From contig JAZKFZ010000003.1 in NCBI GenBank assembly GCA_040386155.1, forward strand, positions 1-64,000: a DNA stretch of 64,000 bases, given 5' to 3'. Shown piece after piece: positions 52,350-58,680 of the stretch. Under the pieces are notes generated by a model, which did no database searches, was not told where the DNA came from, and saw only the letters and a list, made by a program, of their open reading frames with translations. The stretch is from M0103 sp040386155 (GTDB lineage Bacteria; Bacteroidota; Bacteroidia; Flavobacteriales_D; Crocinitomicaceae). Made by a program: the position numbers and the translations under genes. Within the stretch, counting starts at the first letter, position 1. Every line of letters starts with the position of its first letter.

Positions 52350-52357
52350 TATTTTTG
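52350..52357 (+). promoter_or_regulatory. -7 box of the membrane hydrolase gene, leaderless spacing
   Basis: TATTTTTG matches TAnnTTTG and is followed by AGG and the ATG at 52361. Confidence 0.5.
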
Positions 52358-52360
52358 AGG

Positions 52361-53377
52361 ATGGATTCTTTAACTCAAATAATTTTAGGGGCTGCCGTCG
52401 CGGAAGCTGTTGCAGGTAAGAAAATGGGAAACAAAGCTGCATTATGGGGCGCTGTTGCAGGGACAATTCCCGATTTAGATGTCCTTCAGAATTTAATTTT
52501 GAATCCCATTGATGCCGCTATTTTTCATCGTGGATTTTCTCATTCAATTTTATTTGCAGTACTCATGGGGCCATTGTTGGGGTGGCTGTTCTTTCATCTG
52601 TATAAAAAAAGGTACGAGCGGAAATTGTGGATTCAATTATGGTTTTTCGGCATCATTACTCATCCAATGCTCGATGTTTTTACCAATTACGGAACACAGT
52701 TTTTTTGGCCTTTCAAAGAACGAATTTCTTTCAATTCGGTTTTCGTGATCGATCCGCTTTACACCGTTCCATTTATGATTTGTTTGCTTGTGGCCTTGTT
52801 CCTTCGAAAAGATCGTCCAGCACGAAGAAAGTGGAATTGGACGGGAATTATTTACTCCAGTTTGTATTTGGTCTGGGGTGTGGTTGTTAAGTTGAGCATT
52901 TTGTCTTCATCTGAATCCTACCTGAAATCGCAGGGCTTGGAAACGAGAAATACTTTAGTCACGCCAATGCCGTTGACAAGCTTTTATTGGATGATTTTAT
53001 CCGAAGACGACACTAATTATTACTTCGCCTACAAATCCTTATTTTATGCTTTCGACGCTAAACAAACCGTCACCTACAAAAAGAAAAATGACCTTGCAAA
53101 AATTAACGGTAACCCCAATCATCTTGCATACAAATTGCGTTTTTTCTCTAAAGGATATAATTCTTCAGCACTTGAGAATGACACCTTAAAATTTTATGAT
53201 TTGAGATTCGGGGTTCTCCCAGCAGCAATAAATCAAGGTAAAAACTCACCGATTATGGGATTTGGAATGGTTATTGACAACAACAATGTGCAAAAAACCT
53301 TTAGAATTCAAGGTGTGCGTTCCTTTAAAGAACTTAATTTTGCAAGATATTTTAATTTAATTTTCTCAAATGAATAA
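52361..53377 (+). CDS. YdjM/YbcI-type membrane metal-dependent hydrolase
   Basis: A 338-residue inner-membrane protein of the LexA-regulated YdjM family, described as membrane-bound metal-dependent hydrolases. Metal ligands appear in the N-terminal part: ILGAAVAEA, GTIPDLDVLQ (Asp near residue 37), FHRGFSHSILFA (residues ~54-65) and ITHPMLDVFTNYGTQFFWPF. About four membrane helices are found in the first 190 residues, and the C-terminal ~150 residues are soluble. The start is the ATG at 52361, set by the -7 box 3 nt upstream; the frame extends to 52334 but that part would overlap the promoter. It overlaps the GH3 gene by 8 bp. Confidence 0.88.
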   Translation: MDSLTQIILGAAVAEAVAGKKMGNKAALWGAVAGTIPDLDVLQNLILNPIDAAIFHRGFSHSILFAVLMGPLLGWLFFHLYKKRYERKLWIQLWFFGIITHPMLDVFTNYGTQFFWPFKERISFNSVFVIDPLYTVPFMICLLVALFLRKDRPARRKWNWTGIIYSSLYLVWGVVVKLSILSSSESYLKSQGLETRNTLVTPMPLTSFYWMILSEDDTNYYFAYKSLFYAFDAKQTVTYKKKNDLAKINGNPNHLAYKLRFFSKGYNSSALENDTLKFYDLRFGVLPAAINQGKNSPIMGFGMVIDNNNVQKTFRIQGVRSFKELNFARYFNLIFSNE

Positions 53378-54524
53378 ATTGTTTTTCGCAGGATTGATCT
53401 GTGTCTCCTTGTTCCCAAGCTGTGCACAGCAAGTAGAAAAAAGTAAAACCGATGCTGAAAAAGTAAAGGAAAATATCGTGAAAGCGGAGCCAAAGCATGA
53501 GTTTGTGCTAGCCGATTTTCTTTCTGATAATGTCGACCTAGACAATGATGTTGAGAAAATTTTTGCTGCCCTAGATGATACAGCAATTGTAGCTCAGTTA
53601 ATTATGCCAGCTGTTGGTCGCCTTGGGAAAACAGAACCAGAAATTCGAGAATTAATCAAAAATAGAATAATTGGCGGTGTTTTGATGTTGAATGGCACCA
53701 AAGATGAGTTTTCCTCATGGATTAAAGGGTTTGAGGCTTTGAATGATTCTATCGGAAATTTGTCATTCTTGTACAGTGCTGATGCTGAGCCAAGTTTGGT
53801 AAATAGAAAAATTATAGGTTCAACACCTGTGAAAAAAGCGAATGAACTGCAATCCATTGAAGAAGTGAAACAAGTGGCAGCAACTATTTCTAAGGATTTG
53901 AACGAAATAGGAATAAACTACAATTTTTCTCCTGTGGTTGATATGTCGCCGAACAAAACGGTCGGTTTTAGAAGTTTTGGTGCTGTACCTGCCAATATTA
54001 TTCCTTGGTCGAATGAATTTATTCAAGAAACTCAAAAAAATAATATTATTGCCACAGCAAAACATTTTCCTGGTCATGGTTTGGTAACTGGCGATACGCA
54101 TAAGTCGCTGCAAATGATTGATGGAGAATTGAAAGAAATTGGAAATTACCCTACATTAATCAAAAATGGTGTGTTTTCAATTATGGTGGCGCACATTGCT
54201 GTTACAAATAACCCAAAATACGACACGAAAGGACTTCCCTCTACTACTTCAGAGACCATCGTTACTGGTTTACTTCGTAATGAATTTGGTTTTAAAGGAT
54301 TGATTGTAACAGATGCGATGAATATGGGAGGTGTTACTGCTGTTCCTCAATGTGAAGTTCAAGCAGTCAATGCTGGTTGTGATATTGTTCTGATGCCAAT
54401 TAACGCTACAAAAGCGCACAAAGATATTCTTACAAAATATAGAACAGATAAAGTATTTAAAGCAAAAGTTGATGCCGCGGCTAAACGTGTCATTAGAGCA
54501 AAAATGGCTTTAGGAATTATATAA
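53370..54524 (+). CDS. Glycoside hydrolase family 3 lipoprotein (NagZ-like)
   Basis: A 384-residue lipoprotein (lipobox LFPSC, Cys at about residue 17) with a GH3 N-terminal TIM barrel, likely a beta-N-acetylhexosaminidase acting on peptidoglycan or surface glycans. Motifs are GINYNFSPVVDMSP near residue 180, ATAKHFPGHGLVTGDTHKSL near residue 230 (with the His-Asp pair of NagZ-type enzymes), and the nucleophile Asp in GLIVTDAMNMGG near residue 315. NagZ in E. coli is cytosolic, so the lipid anchor puts this enzyme on a different side of the membrane. It overlaps the hydrolase gene by 8 bp. Confidence 0.9.
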   Translation: MNKLFFAGLICVSLFPSCAQQVEKSKTDAEKVKENIVKAEPKHEFVLADFLSDNVDLDNDVEKIFAALDDTAIVAQLIMPAVGRLGKTEPEIRELIKNRIIGGVLMLNGTKDEFSSWIKGFEALNDSIGNLSFLYSADAEPSLVNRKIIGSTPVKKANELQSIEEVKQVAATISKDLNEIGINYNFSPVVDMSPNKTVGFRSFGAVPANIIPWSNEFIQETQKNNIIATAKHFPGHGLVTGDTHKSLQMIDGELKEIGNYPTLIKNGVFSIMVAHIAVTNNPKYDTKGLPSTTSETIVTGLLRNEFGFKGLIVTDAMNMGGVTAVPQCEVQAVNAGCDIVLMPINATKAHKDILTKYRTDKVFKAKVDAAAKRVIRAKMALGII

Positions 54525-54544
54525 ATAGTAAAGTATAAAAAACG

Positions 54545-54574
54545 AAAGGGCGGATCGAAATCTGCCCTTTTTTA
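54545..54574. terminator. Bidirectional terminator, GH3 and purT
   Basis: AAAGGGCGGAT pairs with ATCTGCCCTTT (one G-T type mismatch) around CGAA, with a T run on the right and an A-rich left side. It serves the convergent GH3 and purT genes. Confidence 0.82.
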
Positions 54575-54589
54575 GTTCCATTTATTTTT

Positions 54590-55744
54590 CTATTGCACTT
54601 GAATCTCCGCTGCAATTTCTTTTGCTTTTTCAACCAAGACCTCCGTACTTTCATTTCCATACACTAAACTAACAGCCATTCTACGATAAGGACGAGTTGT
54701 TGGCTTTCCAAAGACTCTAAAATCACTTTGTGGGTAGCTTGCTGCTTTATCAAGTCCTGAAAATACTGGTTTTTCATTCGTGCTAGTGGCCAAAACTACG
54801 GCACTTGCTCCATTGCGAATCAAATTAATTTCTGGAATTGGAAACCCTAAAACGGCTCTCGCATGCAATTCAAACTCTGAAAAGTTTTGCGTTCCAGCCA
54901 ATGTTACCATCCCCGTGTCGTGCGGACGAGGAGATAGTTCTGAGAAACAAGCCCCTTCCTTCGTAATGAAAAACTCAACACCCCAAATTCCTGCGCCACC
55001 TAGCGCTTTTGTCACTTTTTGAGCCATTTCTTGTGCTTCAGCCAAATGAGCAGGATTCATTACCTGCGGTTGCCAACTTTCTTGGTAGTCGCCCCGTTCT
55101 TGACGATGGCCAATTGGCGGGCAAAATAAAGTTTCACCATTTTTTTGAGTCACAGTCAATAATGTAATCTCGTAATCAAAATCAATAAATCCCTCCACAA
55201 TTACTTCCATTAAATCACCGCGAGATCCTTCCAAGGCATAGTTCCACGCATTTTCAATGTCTGCTTCCGATTTAATAACAGATTGGCCTTTACCAGAACT
55301 CGACATCAATGGTTTTACAACACATGGCATCCCAGTAAACTCAACACCTGCTTTCAGTTCTTCAAAACTCGTGGCATATCGATAAGGGGCAGTGCGCACA
55401 CCAACTTCAATAGCAGCTAAATCTCTAATCGCCTTTCTATTCATTGTGAAATTTGCTGCCTTTGCACTTGGAACTACTTGAATTCCTTTTTGCTCATAGT
55501 CGTAGAACCGTTCAGTACGAATCGCTTCAATCTCAGGTACAATAATGTCTGGCTGATGCTTGGCAACAATTCGATCTAAAGCTTCCCCATCTAACATATT
55601 GATTACTTCAAACTCATGCGCAACTTGCATTGCAGGCGCACCAGCATAACTATCAACGGCAATGACGTATTGACCATATCGCTGACAAGAAATCACGAAT
55701 TCTTTGCCTAATTCGCCAGAACCTAAAAGAAGAATTTTTTTCAT
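54590..55744 (-). CDS. purT: Formate-dependent GAR transformylase
   Basis: ATP-grasp enzyme that makes formylglycinamide ribonucleotide from GAR, formate and ATP, an alternative to PurN in purine synthesis. The 384 residues match PurT. The N-terminal motif is ILLLGSGELGKEFV (residues 4-17), then VPEIEAIRTE, the ATP-grasp loop VVKPLMSSSGKGQSVI, and the metal-binding FFITKEGACFSELSPRPHDTG. The start is the ATG at 55744. The frame continues 51 bp further upstream, but that segment encodes the palindromic repeat and the -7 box. Transcription should begin at the start codon. Confidence 0.97.
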   Translation of the reverse strand: MKKILLLGSGELGKEFVISCQRYGQYVIAVDSYAGAPAMQVAHEFEVINMLDGEALDRIVAKHQPDIIVPEIEAIRTERFYDYEQKGIQVVPSAKAANFTMNRKAIRDLAAIEVGVRTAPYRYATSFEELKAGVEFTGMPCVVKPLMSSSGKGQSVIKSEADIENAWNYALEGSRGDLMEVIVEGFIDFDYEITLLTVTQKNGETLFCPPIGHRQERGDYQESWQPQVMNPAHLAEAQEMAQKVTKALGGAGIWGVEFFITKEGACFSELSPRPHDTGMVTLAGTQNFSEFELHARAVLGFPIPEINLIRNGASAVVLATSTNEKPVFSGLDKAASYPQSDFRVFGKPTTRPYRRMAVSLVYGNESTEVLVEKAKEIAAEIQVQ

Positions 55745-55748
55745 GTAG

Positions 55749-55756
55749 CAAAGATA
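55749..55756 (-). promoter_or_regulatory. -7 box of purT abutting the palindromic repeat
   Basis: TATCTTTG on the minus strand is followed by CTAC and ATG. The arm of the palindromic repeat (55757-55810) begins at the very next base upstream, so any -33 element must lie inside the repeat. Confidence 0.65.
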
Positions 55757-55810
55757 ATAAAAGGTGGCTTCGGTACATCCTCCTTCTTCGGACACTCAGC
55801 CACCTTTTAT
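55757..55810 (-). repeat. Palindromic repeat, copy A (upstream of purT and GIY-YIG gene)
   Basis: A 13-bp perfect stem (55757-55769 with 55798-55810, arm ATAAAAGGTGGCT) encloses a 28-nt core that reads on the minus strand from GAGTGTCCGA to GATGTACCGA. The homology with copy B continues for about 10 nt past the right arm (TCGCAYTCA), so copies A and B are direct repeats on either side of the GIY-YIG gene. Confidence 0.88.
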
Positions 55811-55858
55811 CGCACTCATCCACCTTACTATTGGTTTTGATAGTAAAAATATATTTAC

Positions 55859-55866
55859 TAACTTCA
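55859..55866 (+). promoter_or_regulatory. Possible -7 box of the GIY-YIG gene
   Basis: TAACTTCA, with two mismatches in the last four bases of TAnnTTTG, precedes the ATG at 55872 by GTAGA. Spacing fits the leaderless pattern; the box itself is weak. Confidence 0.3.
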
Positions 55867-55871
55867 GTAGA

Positions 55872-56162
55872 ATGAAAGGATATACCTATATTTTGAAGTG
55901 TGTGAATGAATCGTATTACATTGGAAGCACAATTGATTTAGAAAGAAGGATGATTGAACATTGGAGTGGATTGGGAGCTAATCACACTAAAAAGTATCCA
56001 CCAATTGAATTGGTTTATGTAGAGGAATATGATAGAATAGATTATGCTTTTTATAGAGAAAAACAGATCCAAGGTTGGTCTAGAAAAAAGAAGGAGACAT
56101 TAATATCTGGACAAACGAATCATTTAAAATTATTGTCAAAAAAGGTAAACTTCAAAAGGTAA
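55872..56162 (+). CDS. GIY-YIG nuclease-like protein associated with palindromic repeats
   Basis: A 96-residue single-domain GIY-YIG protein of the UvrC/YhbQ-like superfamily. The GIY part is YTYIL (residues 4-8), the YIG part is YYIGST (15-20), the catalytic arginine is R25 in LERRMIEH, and the metal-binding glutamate is E63 in YREKQIQGW. All key positions are present, so the nuclease could be active. The ATG at 55872 is chosen because the open frame upstream to 55764 runs through the palindromic repeat and encodes repeat-derived sequence. Copy B of the repeat begins 2 nt after its stop. It lies between the divergent purT and lpxK genes. Its target is unknown, and the repeats are the obvious candidate. 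Confidence 0.88.
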   Translation: MKGYTYILKCVNESYYIGSTIDLERRMIEHWSGLGANHTKKYPPIELVYVEEYDRIDYAFYREKQIQGWSRKKKETLISGQTNHLKLLSKKVNFKR

Positions 56163-56163
56163 T

Positions 56164-56212
56164 AAAAGGGGCTTCGATACGTCCTCATTCTTCGGACACT
56201 CAGCCACCTTTT
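56164..56212 (-). repeat. Palindromic repeat, copy B (downstream of GIY-YIG gene)
   Basis: Arms AAAAGGGGCT (56164-56173) and AGCCACCTTTT (56202-56212) pair with one missing base. The 28-nt core at 56174-56201 reads on the minus strand from GAGTGTCCGA to GACGTATCGA. It is in the same orientation as copy A and begins directly after the GIY-YIG stop codon. Confidence 0.88.
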
Positions 56213-56258
56213 GTCGCATTCAGCAAACTCTTATCGACCTGATACACACTTTTATTGT

Positions 56259-56280
56259 GATTGTCCGAGGATGTATCAAA
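56259..56280 (+). repeat. Decayed fragment of the palindromic repeat
   Basis: GATTGTCCGA joins directly to GGATGTATCAAA. Compared with the full core, about seven central bases are missing and no paired arms remain. Orientation is opposite to copies A and B and the same as copy C. Confidence 0.55.
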
Positions 56281-56301
56281 GGGCTAAATATTGAGCTTAA
56301 A

Positions 56302-56357
56302 AAAAAACGGTAGCTGAGTGTCCGAGGAACGAGGATGTATCGAAGCTACGGTTTTTT
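56302..56357 (+). repeat. Palindromic repeat, copy C (upstream of lpxK)
   Basis: Arms AAAAAACGGTAGCT and AGCTACGGTTTTTT pair over 13 of 14 positions around a 28-nt core at 56316-56343 that runs from GAGTGTCCGA to GATGTATCGA. It is inverted relative to copies A and B. It ends 3 nt before the lpxK -7 box. The run of T after the arm also gives it terminator character. Confidence 0.88.
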
Positions 56358-56360
56358 ACC

Positions 56361-56368
56361 TATCTTTG
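56361..56368 (+). promoter_or_regulatory. -7 box of lpxK, leaderless spacing
   Basis: TATCTTTG is an exact match followed by ATAG and the ATG at 56373. Palindromic repeat copy C ends 3 nt upstream, mirroring the purT arrangement. Confidence 0.65.
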
Positions 56369-56372
56369 ATAG

Positions 56373-57401
56373 ATGCCAATTCTGAAGTATTTATTGTTGC
56401 CATTTTCACTTCTATACGGACTAATAACTTGGGTTCGTAATAAATGCTATGATTTCGGAGTATTTAAGACCTATGAAATTCCAGTAAAATCTATTCTTGT
56501 CGGAAATCTATCAATGGGAGGAACTGGAAAAACACCCCACACCGCTTATTTAGCCGAAATGCTTTGCAATGAGTATCAAACAGTAATTTTAAGTCGAGGA
56601 TATAGACGCCAATCGAAAGGTTTTCTATGGATTGATGATTCTGATGAAGTTTTGAATGCTGGTGATGAGCCGCTTTTTTACGCTAAGGAATTCGATAATC
56701 GCCTAAAAGTAGCTGTATGTGAAAGTAGAGCAGTAGGGGTGAGACAAATTTTAAAAGACGAGAAAAAAACTAAATTGATTTTGTTGGATGATGCTTTTCA
56801 GCACCGAGCAGTGCGAGCTGGGTATTCTATTTTATTGACTGATTTTAGCAGACCTTTTGATCGTGACTTCGTGCTACCTGCAGGGAATTTGCGAGAATTT
56901 TCATTTGGAAAAAATCGAGCTGATTGTTTAATTGTTACTAAATGTCCAACGAACCTTTCTCCGCAAGTAAAAATGGAAATAAAAAAGCGACTAAATTTTA
57001 AGAATGAAAACGTTTTCTTTTCAACGATAAAATACGGTGAGTTGCGTTGTTTTGGTAAAAAAATCGAAGCTGCGAAAAAAGTACTAATAATTACTGGTAT
57101 TGCTAATCCAACACCTCTTATTGATTTTTATAAAGATCAATATCAAGTAGAAAGCATACAATTTGCAGACCATCACTTATTTACTTCTGAAGAGATAGAT
57201 CAAATTCACAGTAAATTTGATATTTTTGCTGACGAAAATTCAATTATTGTTACCACTGAAAAAGATTATGTTCGACTTGAGCAGCTATTGAGTAAGGAGC
57301 AAAGGGAGAAATATCCGTGGTATTATCAAACCATTGCAGTAAAAATAGATGAAGAAGAAAAGTTTAATCAAATAATAAAAAGATATGTTGACGCAGTTTA
57401 A
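56373..57401 (+). CDS. lpxK: Tetraacyldisaccharide 4'-kinase
   Basis: Phosphorylates the 4' position of the lipid A disaccharide, a late step of LPS synthesis at the inner membrane. The 342 residues fit LpxK. The N-terminal hydrophobic helix (LLLPFSLLYGLITWVRN) is followed by the P-loop VGNLSMGGTGKTPHTAYLAEML near residues 43-64. Further motifs are LSRGYRRQSKG, the DDAFQHRAVRAG block and a C-terminal TTEKDYVRL. It overlaps the next gene by 17 bp. With lpxH at 62.4 kb it shows that this cell makes LPS. Confidence 0.95.
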   Translation: MPILKYLLLPFSLLYGLITWVRNKCYDFGVFKTYEIPVKSILVGNLSMGGTGKTPHTAYLAEMLCNEYQTVILSRGYRRQSKGFLWIDDSDEVLNAGDEPLFYAKEFDNRLKVAVCESRAVGVRQILKDEKKTKLILLDDAFQHRAVRAGYSILLTDFSRPFDRDFVLPAGNLREFSFGKNRADCLIVTKCPTNLSPQVKMEIKKRLNFKNENVFFSTIKYGELRCFGKKIEAAKKVLIITGIANPTPLIDFYKDQYQVESIQFADHHLFTSEEIDQIHSKFDIFADENSIIVTTEKDYVRLEQLLSKEQREKYPWYYQTIAVKIDEEEKFNQIIKRYVDAV

Positions 57402-58197
57402 AGAATCAGTAGCATTTATTCAGTCCAAAACGAAAGTACAACCAACAATTGGAATCATTTTAGGAACTGGATTAGGTGGTTTGGTGAAGGAAATTAATGT
57501 AATTGACGAAATTCCTTACGATCAAATTCCTCATTTTCCTGTTTCAACAGTTGAAAGTCATAAAGGAAAACTGATTTTTGGAGAATTAGGTGGAAAACAG
57601 GTAGTTGCAATGCAAGGTCGTTTTCATTTTTATGAAGGGTACAATATGCAGCAAGTTACCTATCCAGTTCGTGTAATGAAATTGTTAGGAATTGAGCGAC
57701 TTTTTGTTTCAAATGCTTCTGGTGGCGTTAATCCAGATTTTGAAGTGGGTGAAATTATGATCCAAAATGATCACATCAACTTGTTTCCAGCACATCCATT
57801 AATTGGTAAAAATTTCGACGAACTTGGACCTCGTTTCCCTGACATGAGTGTACCTTACGATCCAAAAATGATTGAATTAGCAAAAAACATCGCTGCTGAA
57901 AATAACATTCGCGTGGCGGTAGGTTGTTATGCTGGTTTAACTGGACCAACATTGGAGACACCTGCTGAATATAAATATGTCCGTGTAATTGGTGCTGATG
58001 CTGTTGGAATGTCTACTGTTCCCGAAGTTATTGTTGCGCGTCACATGAACATTCCTTGTTTTGCCATCTCTATTATCACAGATTTAGGCGTGCCTGGAAT
58101 GATTCAAGAAACGAGCCTAGATGATGTGATTGCCGTTGCAAGTCGTCAAGAGCCAAAAATGACCTTGATCATGAAAGAATTGATTAGTAGAATATAA
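57385..58197 (+). CDS. Purine-nucleoside phosphorylase (PNP-I, trimeric type)
   Basis: Cleaves inosine and guanosine (or deoxy forms) with phosphate to base and ribose-1-phosphate. The 270 residues match the low-molecular-mass PNP/MTAP branch. Motifs are IGIILGTGLGGLVKEI near residue 22, MQGRFHFYEGYNMQQVTYP near residue 75, the SNASGGVNPDFEVG phosphate and purine loop, and GADAVGMSTVPEVIVARH near residues 208-225. The first codons lie within lpxK (17-bp overlap), so the two are co-transcribed. The terminator at 58218-58247 follows. Confidence 0.95.
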   Translation: MLTQFKESVAFIQSKTKVQPTIGIILGTGLGGLVKEINVIDEIPYDQIPHFPVSTVESHKGKLIFGELGGKQVVAMQGRFHFYEGYNMQQVTYPVRVMKLLGIERLFVSNASGGVNPDFEVGEIMIQNDHINLFPAHPLIGKNFDELGPRFPDMSVPYDPKMIELAKNIAAENNIRVAVGCYAGLTGPTLETPAEYKYVRVIGADAVGMSTVPEVIVARHMNIPCFAISIITDLGVPGMIQETSLDDVIAVASRQEPKMTLIMKELISRI

Positions 58198-58217
58198 AAC
58201 GCTAGTCCATGAAATAG

Positions 58218-58247
58218 AAAAGGCGATGAGTTGATCACCGCCTTTTT
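58218..58247. terminator. Terminator after the purine nucleoside phosphorylase gene
   Basis: A 12-bp stem with one mismatch (AAAAGGCGATGA with TCACCGCCTTTT) around GTTGA ends in a T run. It separates the plus-strand gene from the small minus-strand gene at 58265-58444 and may serve both. Confidence 0.85.
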
Positions 58248-58264
58248 ACTTGTCCACTATTTTT

Positions 58265-58444
58265 TTAAGATCCGCAGCTTAAACACTCATCATCAATATC
58301 CAACTCCGGTTGTAATTCAATCGCAGGATTTAACATTTTCTTCAATTCATAAATTGCTTGTTGTGCTTCGCTATCCTGAAATAAATCACCTGTCAACGTG
58401 CTTCGTAAGTCGTTTATCTTTGCTTTTATTTGTTCTTCTGTCAT
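58265..58444 (-). CDS. Small CxxCGS-tailed protein, 59 residues
   Basis: A 59-residue protein starting MTEEQIKAKINDLRSTLTGD and ending DDECLSCGS. It is helical and charged in the first 40 residues, with an acidic stretch (ELDIDDE) before a C-terminal CxxC followed by Gly-Ser. I recall short Bacteroidota proteins with this kind of CxGCGS tail; their role is unknown to me. A metal or redox function is possible because two close cysteines sit at the very end. A longer antisense frame on the plus strand is judged spurious. It stands alone between two plus-strand units. Confidence 0.75.
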   Translation of the reverse strand: MTEEQIKAKINDLRSTLTGDLFQDSEAQQAIYELKKMLNPAIELQPELDIDDECLSCGS

Positions 58445-58663
58445 GTCTTTGAATTTTAAATAAAAATAGTCAAGTATTATTTTCCTTTTTCAAAAAGTAC
58501 AACATAAAATCAAAAAGAACTTGTTGATAAATTGCATTTTCGACCCAATAGGCAAGTACGAAGTCACTATTATAATCGCAAAAGGGTATTTGACTGACTT
58601 TTTAAATGACAATTTCTACTAGTCTTTTGTCTTCTAGTGTAGCGGTTTTATGTCTAAAAAAAC

Positions 58664-58671
58664 TATCTTTA
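58664..58671 (+). promoter_or_regulatory. Candidate -7 box of gatB
   Basis: TATCTTTA (one mismatch) lies 9 nt before the gatB ATG at 58681. It supports the shorter start. Confidence 0.45.
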
Positions 58672-58680
58672 CCCTCAATT

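Noticed and set aside
55764..55871. Longer N terminus for the GIY-YIG protein
   Set aside because: The first 36 codons are the palindromic repeat and spacer, not protein-like sequence; the GIY-YIG fold begins 3 residues after the ATG at 55872.
58231..58452. 73-residue plus-strand frame
   Set aside because: It is antisense to the CxxCGS gene, begins in the terminator hairpin and has no protein-like composition.
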